A program made the position numbers and the translations under genes. Shown one piece after another: positions 48,981 through 59,541 of a stretch of 64,000 nt of DNA. The DNA comes from Tribonema minus (lineage: Eukaryota > Sar > Xanthophyceae > Tribonematales > Tribonemataceae), in NCBI GenBank assembly GCA_017506865.1, contig JAFCMP010000514.1, forward strand, positions 1,736,001 to 1,800,000, in the 5' to 3' direction. A model generated the notes under the pieces. It had not been told where the DNA came from. It saw only the letters and a list, made by a program, of their open reading frames with translations, and ran no database searches. Position 1 is the stretch's first letter, and every line of letters begins with the position of its first letter.

Positions 48981-51900
48981 ATGAGGGGCGGGGCCTCGTC
49001 TGGAGACCCATACTTCGTCGCCAGAGACCAGGTGCGCGCTGCAACTCGACACATGAACTGAACTGCTAGTTTGATGCTTTTCCTTGTGCAGCTCTCCGAG
49101 CAAGGCAGCTAGCGTCTCTGTGCAGCTCTATACAATCCTGCAGCCCAGCTTTGACACTGCTGCCAGTATTTCATATGACCACGAGCGTGATGGTGCTTTC
49201 CGTATACAAAACTCAGCAAGCTTTGCAAGCCAGCAGATGACGAGTCCGGTTTCATCACACATGATCTGCAGAGCAGTTGCCGCCGAGTACACACCTGTGG
49301 CCGAAGTACAAGTCTCTATGGAGGTAGGGGTGCATGACACTTCTGTCAGAGTGTCACAGACATGATCGCTCACACGAGCTAGCAAAGCAAAGAGCGGTAA
49401 TGCAGAGAGAAAATGCAGCAGTATCAACTGATCATCATCTCCCAGCCAATGGCGTACCAGTGGCTGCGTAGGCAAGAGCCATCAATGGATTCCACCGCAG
49501 CCCCTGACTCTATCTTTGTTCACCTCGGTGCAGGTGGCAGCGAAGATCGCCGCTGTTCAGGCTAAGCATGCACAGCTAAATGCAGCGATTGACAAGGCAC
49601 GGACGCTCACGGACCGCGATGTCAAGGAACTCAAACCAGTGTAAGTTGCTGCCACTGCAACATAAATCAATGGTCCGCTGCAGTAGGTCTTGGCGGTTTT
49701 GTGCAGGTATCTGGTATAGCTGTTGCAATGTCGGTGACCATAATCAGTGACAGCAGCGTGATAGCGGCGTGCTGCTGCAGAGCGGTCTTTCGCTACGGAT
49801 GCTTATACTTGATGAACTCAACATATGTCAGCCCCGACTTTGCAGTTAGACGAGAGGAGGGCGAGCGCAAGCTGAACTCCACACATCAGCGTTGTGCTCT
49901 GCTTTCAAAGCTGGCCATCTGTCCCCGTTCAATGCAACATCGTGCGAGGTCTGGCGACGGTGATGGGGAGGCTGCATGATCCGCAGTAAATCTACACCAG
50001 GGCAGCGCAGTCCGTTTCTCGCGAATCAGCACTGGGCGCCACATTGTTTCATTTAAAGTGCGTTTTCCTCAAGTGCGCTTTCCTCCAAGTAGTGTATTGT
50101 CATCAACGCTGTCTCTAACGCAGCATGGCGGGGGTTCTGGAGACGGCGCAGCGGCGGCGGCACGACCTTGCAGCAGCAGCAAGAGAGAAGGGCAATGCTC
50201 ATCGCCGCACTCCACGTCATATAGTGTGGTCATCTGTAACCGACGCCGTTGATGCGCTGACCGCGCTGCGCACCTCGTAACTTCAATTGCTCAACTTCAA
50301 CTGTGCCTGACCGTCTGTAACCGCTGCTGCCGCTGGCGCGCGCAGCGTGGCGCGCGATCTGGCAGCTGCGCGACCTGAAGCAGCAAAGTACATAATGGCA
50401 ACGCTCAGCGCCGCACTCCACGTAATATAGTGGTCCAATCGACGCCGTTAATCATCCGCTGATGCTGCGCACCACATATCTTCAACTTCCCAACTTCAAC
50501 TGTGCCTGGCCGCCTGTAACTGTCGCCGCTGGCGCGCGCAGCGTGGCGCGGGATCTCGAGACGGCGAAGGGGCAGCTGCGCGACCTGAAACGCACAGTGG
50601 ACTATGTGGAGAAGGACAGGGCGAGCTTTCCGCACATTGACGACGCCGAGCTGCGCGATCGGAAGGCGTTTCTCAACGCGCAGAAGAAAATTTTGAACGC
50701 GATCGTGGCGGACACGGAGGGCGACAAGCTGGCGGCCAAGCTGGAGAAGGAGACGGTGAGCGCTGCTGTGCCTGAAGTTCAACACTTCTTTGAAGTTGAA
50801 GTTCAACGCACCTTCCACACGGAGGGTGATAAGCTCGCGGCCAAGCTGGAGAAGGACACAGTGAGAGCGCTGCTGCGCTGTCGCAGAGCGCTGACGCTGT
50901 TGTTGTTGAAGCTCGACACCTTTTTTTCAACACGCCTTTTGAATCGGAGGGCGACAATCTCGCGGCGAGACGGGGAGACGGGGAGACGGTGAACGCTGTT
51001 GCTCTGTCGCGGAGCGCTGTCGCTGCGTGCAGGGGCAGCCAGTGCTCTGCGACGTGTGCGCACGTAGCTGTGCGTGTGTTCGGGGATGCGCGCCGTGGTG
51101 TCGTGCTCGCTGAATCGCAGAGTGGCAGGGGTCAAGTACTTCCAACTGCTTACACAGTGGAAGTATTCGGGCGTATGTACGTGCTACATAGCGGGCGTTG
51201 TGCACTGCTGTGGTATTGTGTGTGGGGGGGGGGGGGCAATGGAAGTCCAGCTGGACGGCGGGACGAGACGACGCGCACGCGGTCGGTGCTCAGCAATGCA
51301 TGTGCAACTGCTGCTGCCGTGTGCTGAACTTCCACTGCGCGCGTACATATGGGAGCTGCGTTGAGCTTCTGGGTCTCTGCAGCCGATGCCCTGCCGCTTG
51401 TCAGTGCTCAACGGCGCGTACACGTCTCGCCACAGCAATCAGTTCAATACACGTTGGTAGCGCCCTTTATCCAAACTTCAACTTGTGGCTGCTTCAACTC
51501 GTGCGGCACAAAGACACGCCGCCTGCTCCTCAGCGCGCTTTGCCGTGTGAGATACGCCTGAGCTTGACCAGCGCCTTGATGCGCCCGTAATTGACGAGCT
51601 TTGTCATTCTTCAACTACTTTTAGTACTTCAGAGTAGTTACTTTGCCTATCTGGTAGGTAGTCGTACCTTCCAATATATACCGTCAAGTCTACAATTGAG
51701 CCCCATGGGGCGACTTTTTTTATAATTTCCCGAGCCCTCCTAAAATGATGCCCCACCCTTTTTATTTGCTGATGAAAATATGTCCTCCCCTTTTTTGCAC
51801 ATGCACATGCAGCATAACGTGCCCTCTGCGCATGCGCATGCTGCAGGGATTATCCACTCAGTGACTCGTGCTACATCACCACATTATGTGGGCACTTAAA

Positions 51901-54900
51901 ACAACGCGAAGCAGCCATTGCCAGCAACGTGCAGAGCAGGCAGAAAGGCAGCAAACACACAAAAAGGCAGCAAATACACGAAAGCATCATCACTGTCGCT
52001 TTCAGACTTCATCTGCACGACAACCTGCTGCGTTGCAGGGGAGGCTGAGGCTATTGCGAAGACCGCCCGGTTACCTGAAGCAATTGCGGAAGACGTCCAG
52101 CATGCTGCTTTGCTTGCCTTCCTGTCCCTAACGCAAAGCTTTGTTCATAGCTTGCTTGACTTTAGACGGCCTACCACCAGCTCCTGATCGGTCAGCCATC
52201 ACGTGCTTACAACGTTTTTTGAACAGTTACCGCCACTTCAAGTTCGAGTTGAACCGGCTTTTGAGGTTCACGGTGAAAACTGCGTGCTGCCGGCGCACTT
52301 GCGCACACCATGCAAGCCTGAACTTCAAGTGTGACGCACCTGGAGCATCGCGCCTGCATCTGGCAGCGACATGCGTGAAGGAAAGGGCTGGCAATCGATG
52401 CCCGTCACTTCATGATGGTGTGAGGTAAGGTGAAATGGCTCAACTATTAATGCGCCCCACCCTTTTTTCCTCCATATATTAATGACGCCCCACCCCCCTT
52501 TTTTCGCTCTCATAAAAAAGTCGCCCCATGGGCTTAATTATAGACTTTACGGTACTTTGAAACGTCACCCCATGATTGTTGTGGTGCGCCTGACGCGCAG
52601 GCGGCAAAACGCGACAGCTACAGGAAGGGCGACCTCGGCGCCAAGAGCAACGCGGAGGCGGACAACACGGAGTTCATACACGACCAGCGCTCCAACAGGA
52701 TGGCGCACATTGCGCGCCAGGACCAGGTGCGCAGCAACAGCGCTCATTCTCAAACCATAGGTAGGTATGTAGCATATCGACCGGTGCAAATACACGACCA
52801 GCGCTCCAATATGATGGCGCACGTTGCACGTCAGGACCAGGTGCGCGGCAGCAGCGCTCATCCTAGCTTCAACCCGTAGGTAGGTATGTATCGTATCGTC
52901 AGATACACATATATACACAGCCCGTGCTCCAAGATGATGGCCCACGTTGCGCGGCGGGACCAGGTGTACAGCAGCAGCAGCGCTCATCCTCGCCCCGGTC
53001 GTCGGCAGGTACGTAGGTAGCGTATTGACCGACACAATTACACTACCATCGGTCCGACGTGATGGCGCATGTTGCGCGCCAGGATCAGGTGCGTGGCAAC
53101 AGCGCTCATCCCCTAGCCCCAACTGTAGGTCTGGTTTTGTAGCGTTTTGACTGGTGCACGTACACGAACAGCGCTTCAACACAATGGCATGGCGCACACG
53201 GCGCGGCGGGATAAGGTGCGCGACAGCAGTGCTCATCCTGGCCCCAACCGTAGGTCGTTGGCGTGTCTTTGCGGGGGTGCGTCGTCGCTCTCGGTCTGGC
53301 GAACCTGCCTGCGCGCGGGGCGCGATCACGGGCAGAGATCACAGGCAGAGTTCAACTGTACATGGAGGCGCAGCGGTTAGAATCGCTGCTGCCCTCGCCA
53401 GCAAGTCGCCTGTTGAGCGCTGCTGCAGTCGCTAAGCACTTTCTCTCCATTTTGATCGCATGCTAGGTTCAGGGTCGCGGTTAGGGTTGTTGTGAATTCA
53501 GGGTTCAGTAAGCCCATACGCGCGGTGCGCCGCGTTGCTTGCTCGCACGCGGCGCACATACATGCATACCGCACCTCGTATGCATGCCCCGCCTTTGGAC
53601 ACGGCTAGGGTTCTGGACTGCGCTGTTGCTGTTGAAGTAGTGCATGCGGTGCCGAGTGTGGCGAGTCGCCGGGCGGGCGCAAGAGCTAGGGTTCGGTTTA
53701 GGGTTAGGGTTAGGGTGAGGGGGGCACAAGAAGCGCCAGACAATGGCACGTTGCATGATGCGATGTTGGCTGCTTGTTATCTTCAGCATGTGCGGCGTGC
53801 AGTGTGGCGGCTGCTACGCCGCCGGCGATGCGGGTCGGCACGAGCGACAACGCGGCGGACCTGCTGTCTGTGTGTGCCAAGGGTCGGGGTCAGGGTGAGG
53901 TGAACCCACGGGCGTGGCTCGCGCGAGCCACTGCACGAATGAAATATCATGTCTCATCCATCCGTGCGGGCACCTTGAAGTTGAGCCCTGAGCACTTGAG
54001 GATGCGGGTCGAGCAACTGCGTGTGCTTTTTTTGAGACGCGTCGTGCGCTGCGGTCAGGATTCCGGAGGACCTGGGGCAGCACGTGGGGGCCGCATTGGC
54101 ATAGATGCGTCCACACCGATCACGAGTTTGTGGGCCGGCGATTGCGTTCCGTGAGTGACGGACGCTGTGACGCAGACTCATCCCACGTGACGCGTTCGCT
54201 CTACTGAATGAAATCATGCGTGCACTTCAAATGCGCTTTGTTGCGTGGTCAGGACCTGGAAGAATTAGGGGAGCACGTGGACCGCGTCGGCATGCACGCG
54301 GAGACCATCAACGAGGAGCTGAGAGATCAGGTGCGTCACCTGCTGAAGTTTGTTTAGCGCTGCAGCAGCGCCACATCCCTTGGTTGCCACCTGTACGCAC
54401 ACTCTGATTGGATGCTTCAACTTCAATCAACAACTTCTTGTGACATTTGCGCTGTGCAACATTGCGGAGGCTTGTAACATCAAACAGTACTAGCATCCGG
54501 TGGCATCGGCATTTGGGCAAACACGAAGACTTCTAAGAACGACAGGACCATCGCTCCTTCCGCGTGCGTTGACATTTGTGTTTGAATAGCCCAGGGCGTT
54601 GTCTTGTCCGCAGGCAACGCATGCGGAAGGAGCGATGGTCCTGTCGTTCTTAGAAGTCTTTGTGTTTGCCCAAATGTCGATGCCGTGGATCGCTGTTTAA
54701 GATGTGACCGCGCCGCCTGTGTTGGGGGCGATGTGGAGGCCGCATGGGCTGTCTTCGCCTTCGCATAGATTGCAGCAGATGGCGTTGTTCCTGAAAGGAC
54801 GATGCGCTTCGGGTTGTTGGCCATGGCTGGTAGGGCTGGAGTGCAGCGTTACGAGGTCCTTCATGGCGCTCGCCGTTTGTGTGACGCCGGCATCTTCACG

Positions 54901-57900
54901 GAAGCTCACGTGTAGGGTTGCCGACCAGCGTATAATGGGATTTCCTATATGGCGTATAACGTATAATTATAACGTATATATAATCTATACTGCGTATAGC
55001 AACGTATTTTAAGTAGCCAAAACCTGAAGACAACCTCCAATTAAAAAAAAAAAAGTATTTGCGCATGATAGTGCCAATCTTCAAGAGTCCATACCACTTG
55101 TCACATCTTACCTACGCAATCAAATCTGGCCATTAGCAGCATTGCCACTTGTTCAACTTTGCTGCCACACCAAACCAGCATTAATGTATGCACCCACGCA
55201 TTCAGTGTATGCGCCTTGAGCTCCAAATGTCAACACGATGCCAGGCTTGTTCTTGTGAATAAATAATGCACAAACAGTGGTGCTGCAGATGTCATGGCAT
55301 AGCAATTGCGAATGCACACAGTCAGTCTCAGGTGCATCACAGCCAGTCACCAGCAGCAGTTCAAACACCAAGTATGTGTCAGTCCATGCAATGCAGTGCA
55401 TGCTCAACATGCTTTGATCCATCTCAACAGTACTGTTCACCAGGCACCAAGCGCGACATCAAAAATTGATCCCTGCAAAATGACTGTAGGTCAAACAAAC
55501 TGAACCATTTTTCCATCTTTGTTCGTGCGAAATTCACGGCGAATAAACGAAGTTCACCATCAAAAGTGAAGTTCTGGGAAGTTCGGTTCGTCACTTGCAC
55601 GACCTCAGCACACACGCCACAAAACATTATAGCTGCAGAGGCCTCGCATAGCTGATGATGACCGTAGCCTTACATTCGTCACGCATACCATGCGTTGAGG
55701 AGGCGTTGTCGAGCAGCAAGCCAGGCTTGTGCTGGGAGGTCACGGCTGCAGCTGCTGATTGAATGGACCAGTGAGTGCAGCTCACTGACTACAGCGTGCA
55801 GGTATTTGAGGTATCGAGATGTACCGACCCTTCAGATGCTTCGTTTAACGCAGGGGCGTGCGGCAGCAACTCTGCGCTGCTTCCGCATCGCGGAAACACG
55901 CCATATGCGGCGAGACAGGCATTATCATTAGAGTGTCACAACTATTGCTATAGTTAGTTATCTGGTATTGATGCTCAACCATTTGTTAGTTATTCGTTAG
56001 TTATTCGTTATTTAATATATATTCGTTATTTTATCGTTGCTGCTGTATACTACCAGTAATGCCTACCATCCTGGGATGAGGTAGCGTTGGAGAGGAGCTA
56101 CTTTCCCCTCTCGGACTTGCAAAGCATCTCAGTCGCCCTGTTGCGAGTTACTTTAGCTCTAATGCAGTCGCTACAATGCTAAGCTTTGCATAGATCATAC
56201 CCTAAAGAGGTCACACAAACAATAAGTTAAAACAACTTCATGTTGAACTTCAACCAAACCTTGAACTTGGAAACATTGGTGTGCAGTGTGTGTGTGTCAA
56301 GATGAGGAGCTCAGAGTGGGCGGCCGACTAGTATGAAAGCCAGCACTTGAATGTGCAAGCCAGCTCTCGACGTGCTCCCCCGTGCAAATACTCGGCTCTC
56401 GTGCCCCCCCGTGCAAGTCTTGTCTTCGTGTTTGGTCATGCCTTGCGCAAGCATAGCAGAACTGGCGACAGGGTCAGGCAGTGGTGGCGGTACGCTATTT
56501 GTCACACCAGCGCATCTCATACGTGCCGCCATCGTCGTCACACGGTGCAGCAGAGCTCGTGCAAACGAGCTGCAGAGCATTTGCACAAAAACGCGAAACA
56601 ACGAATTTGCGTCGAGCGCTCTCGGTAGTTGTTCGTTATACTTTGTATAACGAACAACTAAAACTAACGAAAACAACGCGCTTTTTTATAATTCGTTATC
56701 ACACTCTAATTATCATTATAACTCAAAGCGTATATCGAAATCGATATAACGATTATTATAACGTATATATACCTATAACGTATAATATACGTTATACGCA
56801 GTTGGCAACCCTACTCACGTGTGCTTCAGCGTGAAGTGTGACTGGACCAGGTGACTGTCGTGGTAAGCGCGTGTCATGGTCTCTTTTCGTACCTCAATAC
56901 CTTCTTCAACTAGTTCTTGAAGTAGAGCAAGGTTTTCAGCGAGGGGCGTGTGGCTAGCGAGCAAGAGCGGGAGCGCGTAGCTAACGGGCGGCCGAGCATG
57001 GCATTGTGCACAATGGTGCTGTATCTAATGCAGTACAACAGGCGGCGAGGTATGATGTTCAGCTTTTTCAACGCTGCACGAAAGAGAAGTATCATCCGAG
57101 CTCTTCAAGGTATAGTGAGACAATATTGTCGATAACGGTAGGGTACGCAACGGCGTCGCAAGCACGATCATTAGTGCATAAATGTTTGTACAGCATCGAT
57201 GCGCTCCTGCAACGTGGGTATGCGCTCATGGCCTCCAAGAACGCTGTTTCGCACAGCTGGGCCGTACATACATGCCAAGTACACTTTCCATCACTGGCTC
57301 TAGTTGAATCTATCGCTCTCGCTCTGTTGCAGCGCTGTGATTCACACGATCGCGTACCAGATTACCCCATTGAACGTTGTGCTGCCGAAATGCAGCTGCG
57401 TATACTTCTACAAGCAGATTCCAGCCCGTCGGGCGCTGAAACCTGTGTATAGCTGGCCGCCCCAGAGCGTCTGCAATGAGCGATTCATACAGCCACGAAA
57501 AGGTCTGGCTGTTCCTGCTCTCTTCGTGCCACTCTTAGGGTTAGGGTTAGGGTTAGGGTTAGTCGATCGCAGCAGGAACATAGGCCCGCGACACAAAGGG
57601 CATGTAGTGTTGCCGAAGTTGCGAAGGTGCTGCTGTGCGCAGTGAGCGCACAACTGAGTGCCGTCTGCACATCGCTCAGTTTCATCAGTTGGTTCGTGCA
57701 AGCATCATGTTCTGACTCCTGCCCAGAACTGTCAATAAGCTCCTCGGGTGCTTTGCGATGCTCTACGGCATCGTTGGTCTGCAATCTCAGCAGCACTACG
57801 ACACGCATGTGGTCGTATTGTGATGCCCTGCCAGCTGAAAGCTGACGTGATCATCGACTCAACACCCGAGGCACTCTGCGCAATGCGCCATTGCACGCAG

Positions 57901-58626
57901 CTCATCCCACGCGTTAGTGTCGCTACCGGTTGCGCGTAGACGCTCGTGTATCAGTGCCCCACGCTGGCTGCCTTCGCACTACGGTAGTACAGAGTCCGCA
58001 GGCCTAACGATGGGCACTGCGCTCCACAAGCCCCGTGCCATGACCACAGCCAACACACAGACGCAGCGTCAGGTCTGGCACGAGGCGGGCCGATCCTTGC
58101 GCCGCAGCCTTGGCCACAGGCATACTCTCACATCGAGTGTGACTCGCCAGCTCACTCAGTGACTCACTCATTGACTCACTCACTCTCTGCGCCCGCCAGG
58201 CCTGCATGCTGGACGACCTCAACGAGGACATCGCTGGCTCACTCAGTGACTCACTCATAGACTCACTCCAGTGACTCACTCATTGACTCACTCACTCTCT
58301 GTCGCCCGCCAGGGCCGCATGCTGCATGCTGCACGACCTCAACGAGGACATTGTCACGACGCACGAGTCGATATCACTGGCATCACTGGCTCACTCATTG
58401 ACTCACTCCAGTGACTCACTCATTGACTCACTCACTCTGCGTCGCCCGCCAGGGCCGCATGCTGGACGACCTCAACGAGGACATTGTCACGACGCACGAG
58501 TCGATGGGTATGGTCATGGGCGCCATGGCCAAGATCCTCAAGACCAAAGACCGTGCGCAGATCTGGCTCATTGTGACGCTCGTCGTCATCCTCGTCATAC
58601 TCGTATTTCTGGTCGTGTACACATAG
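48981..58626 (+). CDS. STX6: Syntaxin-6-type Qc-SNARE, complete, six exons
   Basis: A tail-anchored SNARE of the trans-Golgi/endosome fusion machinery (syntaxin 6/10, SYP61 in plants). Exons: 48981-49031, 49534-49640, 50542-50755, 52601-52726, 54253-54330 and 58453-58626 (TAG). All phases agree, giving 249 residues, the usual family length. The start is the ATG at 48981, because MRGGASSGDPYFVARDQ matches the conserved DPFF start of syntaxin 6. The N-terminal three-helix domain holds DRDVKELK, ARDLETAKGQLRDLKRTVDY and DDAELRDRKAFLNAQKKILN. The SNARE helix runs from MAHIARQDQ through EELGEHVDRVGMHAETINEE and LRDQ/GRMLDDLNEDIVTTHES. The glutamine of LRDQ is the expected zero-layer Q and is the last residue before the final intron. 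A single C-terminal membrane span follows KTKDRAQ (IWLIVTLVVILVILVFLVVY). Introns 3 and 5 carry transposon-like elements. Identification is firm; the compartment is inferred from the family. Confidence 0.95.
50105..50990 (+). repeat. Echoes of syntaxin exon 50542-50755
   Basis: An acceptor-edge copy (GCGCAGCGTGGCGCGCGATC) lies at about 50335-50385 and a weaker one at 50110-50170. Donor-edge copies (EGDKLAAKLEKDT, then EGDNLAAR) lie at about 50819-50862 and 50946-50985. The spacer TTGAAGTTGAAGTTCAAC separates them. Confidence 0.75.
51681..52552. mobile_element. TA-flanked inverted-repeat element (MITE-like) in syntaxin intron 3
   Basis: Terminal inverted repeats of about 45 bp start CCGTCAAGTCTACAATTGAG on the left; the right end, reverse complemented, starts CCGTAAAGTCTATAATTAAG. 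Both run into a CCCATGGGGCGACTTTTTT segment. The dinucleotide TA flanks both ends, as for Tc1/mariner-type insertions. Subterminal ATGCCCCACCCTTTTT words recur inside each end. No transposase was seen in 872 bp. The right end lies 48 bp upstream of the acceptor for the exon at 52601. Confidence 0.8.
52785..53225 (+). repeat. Four copies of syntaxin exon 52601-52726 donor edge
   Basis: RSNMMAHVARQDQ-type endings recur at about 52795-52840, 52920-52965, 53040-53088 and 53165-53215, spaced about 120 bp. Each is followed by GTGCGC or similar and a CAGCAGCGCTCATCC motif. Confidence 0.8.
54504..54682. repeat. Near-perfect 68-bp fold-back (inverted repeat)
   Basis: Arms 54504-54571 and 54615-54682 are reverse complements with 3 mismatches in 68 bp, separated by a 43-bp spacer. 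It would form a long hairpin in DNA or in the syntaxin pre-mRNA. It adjoins the BED-like fragment, whose open frame runs into the right arm, so it could be the remnant of a transposon end or a local inverted duplication. Confidence 0.85.
54690..54909 (-). pseudogene. Transposase-like (BED-finger-like) coding fragment
   Basis: The minus-strand frame reads SFREDAGVTQTASAMKDLVT, then NNAICCNLCEGEDS and LHIAPNTGGAVTSHLKQ. The C-x2-C pair followed by NTGG and SHLKQ resembles the BED zinc finger at the start of hAT transposases, although the last zinc ligand is not clear. It is interrupted on its 5' side by the hAT-like element whose target duplication begins at 54905. It is likely a relic of an older element. 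Confidence 0.35.
54913..56813. mobile_element. hAT-like non-autonomous DNA transposon with 8-bp target duplication
   Basis: The left end TAGGGTTGCCGACCAGCGTA and the right end (reverse complement TAGGGTTGCCAACTGCGTAT) form imperfect terminal inverted repeats. CTCACGTG occurs immediately outside both ends (54905-54912 and 56814-56821). An 8-bp target duplication is typical of the hAT superfamily. Both subterminal zones are AT-rich with repeated TATAACGTATA words, unlike the GC-rich surroundings. The 1.9 kb interior has only short open frames and no recognisable transposase, so it is probably mobilised in trans. It lies in the last intron of the syntaxin gene. The intact target duplication suggests a fairly recent insertion. 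Confidence 0.85.
57534..57562. repeat. Interstitial TTAGGG array
   Basis: Four to five TTAGGG units on the plus strand lie in the last syntaxin intron. Another is at 53694-53716 in the same gene. Plus-strand TTAGGG arrays also occur at 6010-6048 and 44800-44826. Confidence 0.85.
57566..57690 (-). pseudogene. RING-finger-like fragment in antisense within a syntaxin intron
   Basis: One minus-strand frame reads CADGTQLCAHCAQQHLRNFG then NTTCPLCRGPM. This matches the second half of a C3HC4 RING (C-x2-C pair, helix, CPLC pair), although the expected His ligand is missing. The first Cys pair is not seen upstream, and the frame runs straight into a TTAGGG array (Asn-Pro repeats) at 57534-57562. It is best read as a captured or decayed fragment of a ubiquitin-ligase-type gene, or as an exon of an unseen nested gene. 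Confidence 0.35.
58150..58445 (+). repeat. Copies of last syntaxin exon start with GACTCACTCA microsatellite
   Basis: CAGG/CCTGCATGCTGGACGACC (58196-58235) and AGGGCCGCATGCTGCATGCT (58310-58375) are decayed starts of the exon at 58453. They are embedded in TGACTCACTCATTGACTCAC repeats that also precede the real acceptor. Confidence 0.75.
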
Positions 58627-58656
58627 CACGCCGCATCGGCGGCGGCGGCGGCAGCG

Positions 58657-59240
58657 CTGGAACATCCAGGCGCCGCTGCCGGCGCTGCGCACAATGCGCA
58701 CGTTTTTGTCCTCCCCGTGCGCACCTGTGTGTTCTCCGCTTGCTTTATGGTGATCAGCTCTGTTTGCTTGGCCCGATTGTTATACACTTTCCTGAATTCC
58801 TGCCTGCTGGTGCTTGCACGGCGCTGATGAACAGATCGTTCAACTGATTGTCACCATTGTTAGAGTATGAACATGAAGTGTTCCAGTGTCGTGCCTAGTC
58901 TACCCTAGCGGTTGCGCAGTCCCCAATTCTAGAATTTTCTCTGGCAAGTTTCCGGGAAGTTTTTGAAGGTGCGTGCTGATACCCCTGCGGAACGGATATT
59001 ACTCCGCCAGCCTGAGCTTCGCCATCAATATCACCACTGGTTCTTATCTCTCACTCAAGGCGACTGCGGCCGCTGACATGGGCGCCCCCCTCCCCCCTCC
59101 CCTCTACACATCCCCCTTCGGTGTTGTACTTATGGTTCTGAGCCTGGTGAGCGTTGTCTGCGTATTATAACGGTCGCGGCCCTCGCCTGCGCACGGCACG
59201 CGCAACGGCAGACCGGCGACGGCGGCGGCGCAGCTTGTGT
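58657..59240 (+). repeat. Direct segmental duplication, left copy
   Basis: This block follows the syntaxin stop codon and matches 61538-62100. Shared anchors include ACCTGTGTGTTCTCCGCTTG-like, CTACCCTAGCGGT, TTTTCTCTGGCAAGTTTC and ATGGGCGCCCCCCTCCC-like sequence. It may include the syntaxin 3' UTR. No coding frame is conserved between the copies. Confidence 0.7.
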
Positions 59241-59541
59241 TCCCTCAGGTAAACAGCCCCGAATATGGGTATATAGCTTCTGCCGATGTGCTGGGTGTGT
59301 GGCGCGATGCTGCGAGCCGGAACCACTTTTCAGTTGCTCACGCATAGCAATGCAGTATCTTGCATGACTGCTTGAGAACACCAAGGCCCAGGCTCATCTG
59401 CCCTCTTGTTGTCTCCAGCTGCGGACGCAGAATCCAGAACCCCTTGTCTTCCGACCATGTTCAACAAGCAAAACTGATTTGGAAAAAACGCGCGCAGACA
59501 GATCTCGACTGAGGTTGCCAGCATCGCAGGGAGCGGTAACG

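Noticed and set aside
49084..49365. Candidate extra syntaxin exon after a TTGTGCAG acceptor
   Set aside because: Inserting it breaks the good phase and length fit between the exons at 49031 and 49534, and it has no match to the syntaxin N domain.
58973..59170. Hydrophobic open frame after the syntaxin gene
   Set aside because: The frame is not conserved in the duplicate block at 61538-62100, so it is unlikely to be coding.
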